64,000 nt of DNA from an uncultured Bacteroides sp. (GTDB lineage: Bacteria > Bacteroidota > Bacteroidia > Bacteroidales > Bacteroidaceae), in NCBI GenBank assembly GCA_902492205.1, contig CABUKU010000007.1, positions 62,001 through 126,000 on the forward strand. The letters run 5' to 3'. The position numbers were made by a program, and so were the translations under genes. Positions within the stretch are counted from its first letter, which is position 1. Every line of letters starts with the position of its first letter. This document shows, one piece after another, positions 15,217-23,004 of this stretch. The notes under the pieces were generated by a model. It made no database searches, was not told where the DNA came from, and saw only the letters and a program-made list of their open reading frames with translations.

Positions 15217-16236
15217 ATGAAAATTTTATCTATTATAATTCCGCTATATAATGTAGAAAATTATATAAGTAAATGTTTATATAGTTGCATTCACCAAGAT
15301 TTGAAGGAGTCTGATTATGAAATCATAATAATAAATGATGGTTCAACGGATAATAGTGTACATATTGCAAATAAAATTGCTCAAGATCATTCTAATATAA
15401 AAATCATATTACAAAATAATAAAGGTGCTAGTGCAGCACGAAATACTGGTTTAAAATATGCAACTGGAAAATATATATGGTTTGTTGATTCAGATGATTA
15501 TATAAGTAAGAATATTCTAGCTAAAATAACGGATATTTTATTACATTCTAATTTAGAAATAATATGGTTGATGTGGCAAAGAGTTAATGAAAAAAGAGAA
15601 ATTTTAAAAAGAGAAAAGAAAATTATAAAAAATAAAGAAGAAGAAATCGTATCAGGAGAATATTTTTTAAATAATATAATTGGGCAATGTTTTTATGTAT
15701 GTGCTTTCATATTTAAACGTGCTTTTTTGATAGAAAACTCTTTTAAATTTAGAGAAAACATAATATTTGAAGACATTGAATCTATTCCTTTTTTAATACA
15801 CAAAGCAAATCGAATACAATATTCTCCAATTATAGCCTACAATTACTTACAAAGAAAAGAGTCGACACTTAATCGTACTAACTTAAAAATAATAGATGAT
15901 TTACTATTTATTATTGATAAATATCAAGACTGGATAAATAAGTATAATAAATTTTGTAACACAGAATATTTTGAAGATATTAAATTGTTTTGTATTAGAT
16001 TATGTATTAATTATTTATCAAATCCTAACTATTCTACAAAACGAAATCAGACAATAATATATTTAAAAAATAATGGATATAATAGAATATACAAAAACTC
16101 CAATTTATTATATAAAGCATTAAACTTAATATGGAACTACACACCTCGTTTGACAATATATTTATTTAAGGTGCATACAATAACAAACAGATTAAAAAAT
16201 ATTCTCATCAACCATAGTTCATGTTTAAATGAGTAA
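15217..16236 (+). CDS. Family 2 glycosyltransferase
   Basis: A second GT2 of 339 residues, related in layout to the preceding one but not a recent duplicate. SIIIPLYNVENYISK, IIINDGSTDNS, NKGASAARNTGL and FVDSDDYI give the nucleotide-sugar and metal sites. It overlaps the following polymerase-like gene by eight bases, so translation is probably coupled. Substrate unknown. Confidence 0.9.
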   Translation: MKILSIIIPLYNVENYISKCLYSCIHQDLKESDYEIIIINDGSTDNSVHIANKIAQDHSNIKIILQNNKGASAARNTGLKYATGKYIWFVDSDDYISKNILAKITDILLHSNLEIIWLMWQRVNEKREILKREKKIIKNKEEEIVSGEYFLNNIIGQCFYVCAFIFKRAFLIENSFKFRENIIFEDIESIPFLIHKANRIQYSPIIAYNYLQRKESTLNRTNLKIIDDLLFIIDKYQDWINKYNKFCNTEYFEDIKLFCIRLCINYLSNPNYSTKRNQTIIYLKNNGYNRIYKNSNLLYKALNLIWNYTPRLTIYLFKVHTITNRLKNILINHSSCLNE

Positions 16237-17293
16237 AATAAATAGTTATAATGTGTATGACATATTCTGGTTAATCATTACATTTCTATTCAATTTAAGA
16301 ATCACAGTTTTAAGAATATGCGATATTAAAACTAATATTTTTACCATCATAATCATATTATTATCTCTCAGTCTTATAAACATTAAAAGATTTAGAATAG
16401 AAGGTTTAGCAATAATATTTTTCATATTATTTTTTCTCGGAACCACTCATGGTTTATCTCTGATACTTATTCTATTATTAACATATTTATCAAGATATAT
16501 TGATATTACAAGGTTGGCTGGATTTAATTTTTTTCTTTCCTCTATCTTTTTTATTCTTAATTATTATATAATGCAACTAGGATATGCGCATATAGAATAT
16601 TACGATTTAACTTATAAAGGAGGGCAAATATTATCCGATTTCGGATATGGGAACACAAATACTTTTTCTTTCTATCTTTTTTATATATCCATATCTCTCT
16701 ATCTTTATTGCAAAAGAAAAAACACTTTGTTATATTTTATTATAATTGCTATTGCATATTTCTCATATTACTTAACAGGATCAAGAACTGTATTATTATC
16801 AAATATAATATTTATCTTTTTATCACTTATTCAAAAAACAAAAATCAAAAATATACTTTTTTGCAAAACGGCATTATACATCTTACCTATAGGGATCATA
16901 GTTATTATATTATTCTTCACTTATCATAGTTTTGAGTATCCAATAATTGATAATCTATTCTCATTACGTTTCAGTTATTCCCTAAAAGCATTAGAGTCAA
17001 TGTCCTTATTAAATTATATTATAGGTTTTGATATTCCTGATGATATAATTATTGATATAGCTTATTATAGCCTACTATGTACTGCAGGAATTTTGGGCTT
17101 AATTGTATTTTTGACTTTATATTTTAAAGCCATAAAAAAGATAAATATTAATTCACCATTATTACCTGTCATTGTTAGTTATATGATTTCCGGTATGTCA
17201 GAAAATAATATGATGAACTCTATCTTTTTAGGAGGAATGTTTTTATGGTTTATATTATATAAAACAGCTTTTCCTCCATACAGATTATACTAG
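16229..17293 (+). CDS. Wzy-like polysaccharide polymerase
   Basis: Very hydrophobic, 354 residues, about ten to eleven membrane segments with one larger outside loop around residues 110-140. It shows no strong domain motif, as expected for Wzy proteins, which diverge quickly. The SYYLTGSRTVLLSN stretch is like the conserved segment of O-antigen polymerases and ligases. Given the neighbouring flippase and transferases, polymerisation of undecaprenyl-linked repeat units in the periplasm is the best reading. Confidence 0.78.
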   Translation: MSKINSYNVYDIFWLIITFLFNLRITVLRICDIKTNIFTIIIILLSLSLINIKRFRIEGLAIIFFILFFLGTTHGLSLILILLLTYLSRYIDITRLAGFNFFLSSIFFILNYYIMQLGYAHIEYYDLTYKGGQILSDFGYGNTNTFSFYLFYISISLYLYCKRKNTLLYFIIIAIAYFSYYLTGSRTVLLSNIIFIFLSLIQKTKIKNILFCKTALYILPIGIIVIILFFTYHSFEYPIIDNLFSLRFSYSLKALESMSLLNYIIGFDIPDDIIIDIAYYSLLCTAGILGLIVFLTLYFKAIKKININSPLLPVIVSYMISGMSENNMMNSIFLGGMFLWFILYKTAFPPYRLY

Positions 17294-17294
17294 A

Positions 17295-18221
17295 ATGAAC
17301 ATCACATATCTTATTCTTGCACATAATAATCCTAACTTTTTATATCGCTTAATAGAGAGGTTAGAATGTCCAAACGTTGATTTTCTCATTCATATTGATA
17401 AAAAATCAACTGATAATTTCAATAAATTGAAATTACTTCCAAATGTACATTTTGCTCAAAGGCAAAGTTCACTAGAATGGGGAGGAATTTCTATTGTTGA
17501 AACTTTAATATCTTGCTGTAATGAAATAAAAGAGCAATGCAAAGGAGAGGTTATTTGTCTTTTAAGTGGTTCTGATTATCCTGTAAAAAGTAATGATTAC
17601 ATCTACAATTATTTACATCAAAATAGAACAAAAAATTTTATTATAGGAATGCCTCTTCCATCATTAGAATGCAACTGGACAAGAAATGGAAATTTAAGAT
17701 TAAGAGGATATGCACTTCGGTTAAAATCCAGATCAATAGCATCTATTGAGCCAAGAGTATTCAATCTTACCAATCTTAAACAATTTATAAAAGTTGCTTT
17801 AGTAAGCCCTAAAAAACTATTTGAAGCTATAAACATATGGATAAAATATCCTATTAGAAAGCATCCACCCCATATTAAACCATATGGAGGTGAATTTTGG
17901 TGGATTCTTCCATATAGTACAATAATTAAAATATGTCAATATATAGAAAAACACCCCGGTTTTATTGCTTATCACAGAGAGACCTTAATTCCCGATGAAA
18001 TAGTATTTAATACGTTAGTATACAATTTATGCGATAAGTCAGAGATTAAAAATACATGTTTAAGATATATAAACTGGCAAAAAGGGAAATTATCATCACC
18101 CACAGATATAAATAAAGAAGATATAGAAATTATTAAATATTGTATTAAACAACCTAATATTCTTTTTGCAAGGAAAATAAATGAAAGTAGTAGCAGACTT
18201 ATTGACAAATTATTGAAATAA
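17295..18221 (+). CDS. Family 14 glycosyltransferase (core-2/I-branching type)
   Basis: The 308 residues match the bacterial branch of GT14: YLILAHNNPNFLYRLIERL at the start, HIDKKS, LLSGSDYPVKSNDYI, and the C-terminal YGGEFWWIL plus PDEIVFNTLV. Known family members transfer GlcNAc, xylose or glucuronic acid in beta linkage; bacterial substrates are mostly unknown. With ugd in the operon a glucuronosyl or branching role is possible. It starts two bases after the polymerase gene. Confidence 0.86.
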   Translation: MNITYLILAHNNPNFLYRLIERLECPNVDFLIHIDKKSTDNFNKLKLLPNVHFAQRQSSLEWGGISIVETLISCCNEIKEQCKGEVICLLSGSDYPVKSNDYIYNYLHQNRTKNFIIGMPLPSLECNWTRNGNLRLRGYALRLKSRSIASIEPRVFNLTNLKQFIKVALVSPKKLFEAINIWIKYPIRKHPPHIKPYGGEFWWILPYSTIIKICQYIEKHPGFIAYHRETLIPDEIVFNTLVYNLCDKSEIKNTCLRYINWQKGKLSSPTDINKEDIEIIKYCIKQPNILFARKINESSSRLIDKLLK

Positions 18222-18265
18222 CAAAATAGTATCATTAAGCAAGCTTCTTTAATAATAGAAACAAA

Positions 18266-19234
18266 ATGAAAGTATTACTATTTGCAGAAAATCCTCCAAG
18301 TATATATGGGGGGATAGAACGTCATTGTTTAAATATAATAAATCTATTTTATAACTCAGAAGTAGAAATAACAATGATATCTAAAAATAACATACCACAT
18401 TATTACATCAAAGGAATTAATAAAATTGTATTTAAAAAGAAGCAACTAAAAAAAATAATAATAAATAGTCAATGTGATGTAATTCATATTCATGGTTTTG
18501 CTTCCATAGCAGTATATCAAGTATTAAAGACTGCACTCAAATTACATATGAAAACGATATATACAGGACATTTTCATCCTTTTAAAACATTAGACAACCC
18601 ATTCTTAGGAAAATGTTTTTTTTATTTTCTTTTATCACCTATACTCCCTAAGATACATCATATTATTACTATAAATAATGAAGACACTTTATTCTTTAAA
18701 AAATACAACAAGCATATAACAATGATACCAAACTGGCTACAAGTAATAAACTACAATGCCATAAAAGTAAAACACAAAAGTAATATGATATTATTCGTAG
18801 GTAGAAATGATAGAAATAAATCTCCTGAATATTTAATAGATATACCAAAAGAATACGAAGTACATTGCGTAACAAACTCAATAAGAAGATTACGAAATGA
18901 TTTCATTATTCACAAAAAGATTACAGATTACGAACTTAATAAATTATATGAACAAACTTCATTACTAGTAGTCCCATCACGATATGAAGCTTTTTCTTAT
19001 GTTGTTCTAGAGTCTTTAATAAAAGGAACTCCTGTACTAATTTCCGATCAGGTTAGAATAATAGACCACTTAAATGGAATAAGCGGAATTACCATTTTTA
19101 AGTATGGTGACAAAAATGATTTTTATAAAAAAATAAAAATAGCAATGCAACAATCTGTTGATGTAAAAAAGGTTATGGATAGATTTAATTCAAATATAAT
19201 TCGCAAGCAATTATTAAATATTTATCAAAGTTAA
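18266..19234 (+). CDS. Family 4 glycosyltransferase (GT-B fold)
   Basis: The 322 residues begin with MKVLLFAENPPSIYGGIERH, the acceptor-side motif of GT4 enzymes, and end with the donor-binding pattern VVPSRYEAFSYVVLESLIKGTPVL (an EX7E-like motif). A retaining transferase of the repeat-unit assembly is expected. It is somewhat shorter than the usual 350-380 residues but has both Rossmann halves. A gap of 44 bases separates it from the previous gene. Confidence 0.88.
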   Translation: MKVLLFAENPPSIYGGIERHCLNIINLFYNSEVEITMISKNNIPHYYIKGINKIVFKKKQLKKIIINSQCDVIHIHGFASIAVYQVLKTALKLHMKTIYTGHFHPFKTLDNPFLGKCFFYFLLSPILPKIHHIITINNEDTLFFKKYNKHITMIPNWLQVINYNAIKVKHKSNMILFVGRNDRNKSPEYLIDIPKEYEVHCVTNSIRRLRNDFIIHKKITDYELNKLYEQTSLLVVPSRYEAFSYVVLESLIKGTPVLISDQVRIIDHLNGISGITIFKYGDKNDFYKKIKIAMQQSVDVKKVMDRFNSNIIRKQLLNIYQS

Positions 19235-19240
19235 TTATTT

Positions 19241-20059
19241 ATGTTCTCAGTTCTTATTTCAATCTATAAAAAAGAAAATCCTTTATTTTTCCATCAAAGT
19301 TTAGATAGTATTTTTAATCAAACTTTATTACCCAACGAAGTAATTTTAGTTAAAGATGGTCCTTTAACAAACCCACTTGACACAATTATTAAAGAATATA
19401 CAAAAAGATTTTCTACATTAAAAATAATAAATCTATCTATAAATCAAGGTCTTGGAAAAGCTTTAAATGAAGGACTAAAACATTGCTCTTATGAACTAGT
19501 TGCACGCATGGACACTGATGATATAGCTAAACCCGATCGATTCAAACTGCAAACAGAGATTTTTGAGAAATATCCAAATATTGATGTTGTAGGAGCATGG
19601 ATTGAAGAATTTGAAAATAATCCTTCCAATATTATTTCAATAAGAAAACTACCTGAAACCTCTGAAGATATTTATAAGTATGCAAAGAAACGATGCCCGG
19701 TTAATCATCCTGTAGTAATGTTTAAAAAGTCGTCTGTATTGGCTGCAGGTGGGTATCAACATTTTCCCTTATTTGAGGATTATTATTTATGGGTTAGAAT
19801 GCTTAAAAATGGAGCTCAATTCTATAATATACAAAAAAGCTTACTTTATTTTCGTCTTTCTCCTGATATGTTCAAAAGACGGGGAGGATGGGAGTATGCT
19901 TTTAACGAGTATAAATTGCAAAAAGAATTTAGAAAAATCGGTTTTATAAATACAGTCAATTTATGGTACAACATCTTTATACGATTTACTTTAAGAATTC
20001 TTCCTAATAATACTCGTACTATCATATATAAAAAATTACTTAGAAAAAGTGTTCATTAA
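19241..20059 (+). CDS. Family 2 glycosyltransferase (AmsE/WfeV-like)
   Basis: The 272 residues carry SVLISIYKKENPLFFHQSLDS, ILVKDGP and ARMDTDDIAKPDRF, the signature of the AmsE-type GT2 group, in which the DTDD motif binds the metal. The product probably adds a hexose to the repeat unit. It is the last sugar transferase of the locus; its end overlaps the upstream GTG of the following regulator frame. Confidence 0.89.
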   Translation: MFSVLISIYKKENPLFFHQSLDSIFNQTLLPNEVILVKDGPLTNPLDTIIKEYTKRFSTLKIINLSINQGLGKALNEGLKHCSYELVARMDTDDIAKPDRFKLQTEIFEKYPNIDVVGAWIEEFENNPSNIISIRKLPETSEDIYKYAKKRCPVNHPVVMFKKSSVLAAGGYQHFPLFEDYYLWVRMLKNGAQFYNIQKSLLYFRLSPDMFKRRGGWEYAFNEYKLQKEFRKIGFINTVNLWYNIFIRFTLRILPNNTRTIIYKKLLRKSVH

Positions 20060-20075
20060 AAACAAATCAATTCTT

Positions 20076-20462
20076 ATGGAAAATAACTCAGATCAAGAAG
20101 AATCAAAAACTCCATTAATTGTTCCTAGATCCATCTACATAAAAAACAAAGATTACTTCCACAAAATAGAGTTCAGTAACATCTTATATGTAGAAGCATC
20201 TGGTAGTTATTGTATCATTCACTTAAAGACAAATAATAAAATAACGGTTTCGTTTTCGCTGACTGAAATAGTAAAATATCTGCCTGCTGAACTATTCATC
20301 AGGGTACACCGTTCTTACGCCGTAAATAGAGATTGTATAGATTCATTTATTGGAAATTTCTTGATTATTGGAAATGAAAGAATACCTATCAGCAGGCAAC
20401 ATAAGAAAGATGTATTTTCACAGTTATATATTCTTGGAATGACTAAAAATGATGATATATAG
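20076..20462 (+). CDS. LytTR DNA-binding domain protein (no receiver domain)
   Basis: About 128 residues from ATG 20076 (a GTG at 20049 would add nine residues and overlap the transferase). After a short polar tail the whole protein is a LytTR domain: IEFSNILYVEASGSYCIIHLKT, FIRVHRSYAVN and ERIPISRQHKKDV are its conserved strands. Such domains bind direct repeats upstream of virulence and surface genes. A receiver or sensor domain is missing, so it would act as a one-component or constitutive regulator. Two AAAATGTT boxes 16 bases apart (20532-20555) lie between it and the next gene. Confidence 0.88.
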   Translation: MENNSDQEESKTPLIVPRSIYIKNKDYFHKIEFSNILYVEASGSYCIIHLKTNNKITVSFSLTEIVKYLPAELFIRVHRSYAVNRDCIDSFIGNFLIIGNERIPISRQHKKDVFSQLYILGMTKNDDI

Positions 20463-20574
20463 GTTATTGGAAAACTAAAAAGGGTTATTTACCCAAAAGA
20501 ATTGTTTTACCATTTATAAAAGGATACCTTTAAAATGTTTTCTAAACAAAATGTTAAACTAAAATTCAATTATT

Positions 20575-21054
20575 ATGGAAACAATTATTTCACCACTTAC
20601 TATTGAATCTGTACATTTTCCCGGCACTTATTTAAGAATGGACGGTAATGGAGTCAGAGAATTACCGGATGGATCGGGCACAGTTAATTGCCAGAAAAGT
20701 GTTGGTCCTTGGGAAAGATTCAAATTCATAAAGCATGATGATGGCACTTATACTATTGAATCATTGGCGTTCCCAAATACATTCCTTCGCATTGACGGTA
20801 GAAATGTAAAGGGATTTGAAGGCGCAGGCTCGGGAACAGTTAATTGTCAAGCTGTCTCTAAAGAATATGAACGCTTTAAATTGCATAAACAAGAAGACGG
20901 CACTTACACCTTTGAATCTGTTCAATTCCCTAATGTATTTTTGAGAATGGATGCAACAGGCTTTAATGAGTATGCCGGTAATGGCGGCGGTACTGTTAAT
21001 TGTCAATATGGAGCACAGTATATGGAAAAATTCCGTATTTGCGCTGATTTGTAA
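20575..21054 (+). CDS. Three-repeat beta-trefoil (fascin/ricin-like) protein
   Basis: The 159 residues contain three consecutive copies of a unit of about 50 residues: ESVHFPGTYLRMDG, ESLAFPNTFLRIDG and ESVQFPNVFLRMDA open them, and each has GTVNCQ some 20 residues later, then a (W/Y/M)E(R/K)F(K/R) strand. This three-fold pattern fits a beta-trefoil like fascin, actin-crosslinking or lectin domains. There is no signal peptide or membrane segment, so it should stay in the cytoplasm unless exported by another route. Three conserved cysteines, one per repeat, stand out. I do not recognise a characterised homologue; a sugar-binding role is a guess. Confidence 0.6.
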   Translation: METIISPLTIESVHFPGTYLRMDGNGVRELPDGSGTVNCQKSVGPWERFKFIKHDDGTYTIESLAFPNTFLRIDGRNVKGFEGAGSGTVNCQAVSKEYERFKLHKQEDGTYTFESVQFPNVFLRMDATGFNEYAGNGGGTVNCQYGAQYMEKFRICADL

Positions 21055-21144
21055 TAGCTCAATTCCTCTCTGTTTATATCCATATAGCAGAGGGGAATAA
21101 AAAAACAACTATATAAACCTTAGAGAAGGTATATAAACAAAAAT

Positions 21145-21828
21145 ATGACCGATTTTCAATTCTATCTACTCCCCGAAACAGATGTGTGGGATATTAAGCC
21201 GAAAGACTCTCTTGAAGTTATCTTATATTTAAAAAGTATCGGCATAGAAAATATATTCTGTGCACCAACCATACGTTCCGAGTTCGCTCAAAATACTCGT
21301 GAGTACCTGCAACAGCAATTTAATTCATTTCAAGATTTATATGGGGATATGATAGAAATGAAACTGGCTGCGAAGTATAGAATGGATGAGGAATATTTAA
21401 ATCATCTTACTAATAATGACTTATTAACTGTGGGAGGGAATTATTTGTTGGCAGATGCTTCGCCCATAACTAAGCCGGATAATCTTTGGGAGATGATTGA
21501 TGATACTGTGGCAAAAGGTTATAATCCGATATTGGTTCAGCCGGAAAGGTATGAATATTGTCACATGGAGGATTTTGCTCAACTCAAAGAGCATGGATGT
21601 AAATTGATGCTGAATCTTTATTCTTTGGCGGGATATAACGGGCAAGCTGCTTTGCATTATAGTATCATGTTATTGCAAAAGGAAATGTATTCCTATGTAA
21701 CAAGTGGCATTGAGGACAAAAAGAGTATGCGATATACTGAAGGTTTTGAAGTAGGAGATAGGGGAATGAAAAAGAAATTGGAGAAACTGTATGAGAATAA
21801 CAGGCTTCTATGGAAAAGTTCTATTTAA
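21145..21828 (+). CDS. CpsB/CapC-like PHP-fold protein, catalytic residues lost
   Basis: The 227 residues follow the tyrosine phosphatase CpsB over their whole length (LLP near residue 10, PERY 133-136, the LMLNLYSLAGYNG segment, the C-terminal basic helix). However, every metal ligand I can align is replaced: the HxH of the first motif is Gln5 and Tyr7, the TPH histidine is Thr42, the AAE glutamate is Lys77, the AHPERY histidine is Gln132, and the terminal D-x-H is gone (TSGIED). The frame is open and well preserved, so it is not simply a pseudogene. Active homologues dephosphorylate the capsule tyrosine kinase, which is not in this window. This copy may be a binding or regulatory relative. 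Confidence 0.75.
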   Translation: MTDFQFYLLPETDVWDIKPKDSLEVILYLKSIGIENIFCAPTIRSEFAQNTREYLQQQFNSFQDLYGDMIEMKLAAKYRMDEEYLNHLTNNDLLTVGGNYLLADASPITKPDNLWEMIDDTVAKGYNPILVQPERYEYCHMEDFAQLKEHGCKLMLNLYSLAGYNGQAALHYSIMLLQKEMYSYVTSGIEDKKSMRYTEGFEVGDRGMKKKLEKLYENNRLLWKSSI

Positions 21829-21903
21829 AAATACTGATTGTTAACGGGAATCTCAAGAAGCAACATTTTATTGGCATAATTTGTAGGAGAAGGCAAATTG
21901 AGT

Positions 21904-21947
21904 TTTAAAGTTAACAGAGATAGGAGTCAGGCGTGACTCCTTTTTTG
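21904..21947 (+). repeat. 44-base direct repeat, copy 2 (contains terminator)
   Basis: Matches 3097-3140 at 39 of 44 positions. It abuts the pdxH stop codon (21950-21952) just as copy 1 abuts the amidase stop. No consensus promoter precedes it. Confidence 0.85.
21923..21946 (+). terminator. Rho-independent terminator of the capsule operon
   Basis: The 18-base hairpin GGAGTCAGGCGTGACTCC followed by six T, about 95 bases after the last gene of the locus. Confidence 0.85.
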
Positions 21948-21949
21948 TT

Positions 21950-22597
21950 TTAAGGTGCTAAACGTTCGATTTTCCATTCTCCGTTTTTTTGTAAAGTATA
22001 GAGGATTCTGTCATGTAGGCGGTTTTCACGTCCTTGCCAAAACTCTATGCGGGTAGGAGTTACTGCAAAACCTCCCCAATGTTTCGGCCTTTTTATTTCC
22101 TGTCCTACGAGTTTCACCGATTCTTTAACAAACGAACGCATTAATTGCATCCTGCTTTCTATCGGTTGACTTTGCGGAGAGATACGGGCGCCTATCCTGC
22201 TTTTGTAGGGACGCGTATTGAAATAGGCATCGGATTCTTCTGCCGGAACTTTTTCTGCTATCCCTTCTACATGTATTTGTCTTTCCAACTGATGCCACAC
22301 AAAAGATAGCGAAACATAGGGATTAGCAGTCAATTGTTTTCCTTTTCTACTATCGTAATTGGTATAGAATACGAATTTACCGTTTATCAATTCTTTTAAT
22401 AACACTGTGCGGGTAGACGGATGCCCGTCCGGTGTAGCAGTGCCGACAATGACGGCCGTAGGCTCATTTACCTGTGCAGTAATAGCTTCTTGTAACCATT
22501 TCTCGAAAAGTAACATCGGATTATTGGGAACGTCATTTCGGTTGAGTTTGTTTTTCCTATATTCTTTTCTGATGTCTGCAATATTTATATCTGTCAT
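21950..22597 (-). CDS. pdxH: Pyridoxamine 5'-phosphate oxidase
   Basis: FMN enzyme that makes pyridoxal 5'-phosphate from its pyridoxine or pyridoxamine form. The 215 residues are of normal length. The family motifs are visible: KEYRKNKLNRNDVPNNPMLLFEKW at the start, ATPDGHPSTRTVLLK, FYTNYDSRKGKQL, the FVWHQLERQIHVEG stretch and the C-terminal RIEFWQGRENRLHDRI. It faces the capsule locus tail to tail. A core gene, it marks the right limit of the accessory block. Confidence 0.96.
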   Translation of the reverse strand: MTDINIADIRKEYRKNKLNRNDVPNNPMLLFEKWLQEAITAQVNEPTAVIVGTATPDGHPSTRTVLLKELINGKFVFYTNYDSRKGKQLTANPYVSLSFVWHQLERQIHVEGIAEKVPAEESDAYFNTRPYKSRIGARISPQSQPIESRMQLMRSFVKESVKLVGQEIKRPKHWGGFAVTPTRIEFWQGRENRLHDRILYTLQKNGEWKIERLAP

Positions 22598-22674
22598 AAC
22601 TGTTTGTTTTGTCTTACCTTTTTATAAATGAACAAAGCAGACTGCCGATTGTTTTCTCAGAAAAATAATTAGCT

Positions 22675-22920
22675 ATGGGATTTATTTGGTATATTTTAAT
22701 TGGTATTCTTGCAGGCTTTGTAGCCGGTAAGGTTATGAGAGGCGGCGGTTTTGGTTTAGTTGTTAACTTAATTGTCGGTATCGTAGGTGGTGTTCTTGGC
22801 GGATGGCTGTTTGGGCTGCTTGGCATTTACACTATCGGGATAATAGGTAACTTGATAACATCGGTTGTAGGTGCCATTGTTTTACTGGCTATTGTTAACA
22901 TGTTCCAGCCCCGGAGGTAG
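22675..22920 (+). CDS. GlsB/YeaQ/YmgE-family stress membrane protein
   Basis: 81 residues in three hydrophobic, glycine-rich segments (MGFIWYILIGILAGFVAGKVM, then GLVVNLIVGIVGGVLGGWLFG). This is the transglycosylase-associated/GlsB family; despite the family name no enzymatic activity is shown. Members are induced by stress in several bacteria, but nothing here shows regulation. It is alone between pdxH (opposite strand) and the ABC-F gene. Confidence 0.88.
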   Translation: MGFIWYILIGILAGFVAGKVMRGGGFGLVVNLIVGIVGGVLGGWLFGLLGIYTIGIIGNLITSVVGAIVLLAIVNMFQPRR

Positions 22921-22944
22921 TATTGTTGCTTTTCTCATACTTTC

Positions 22945-22976
22945 TTGACATCTTATTCATTAAATACGTATCTTTG
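22945..22976 (+). promoter_or_regulatory. Promoter of the ABC-F gene
   Basis: TATCTTTG at 22969-22976 followed by C, with TTGA 21 bases upstream of it. The predicted start lies about 20 bases before the ATG at 23005. Confidence 0.6.
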
Positions 22977-23004
22977 CACTGCTAAAGACAGATGATAGAA
23001 AAAG

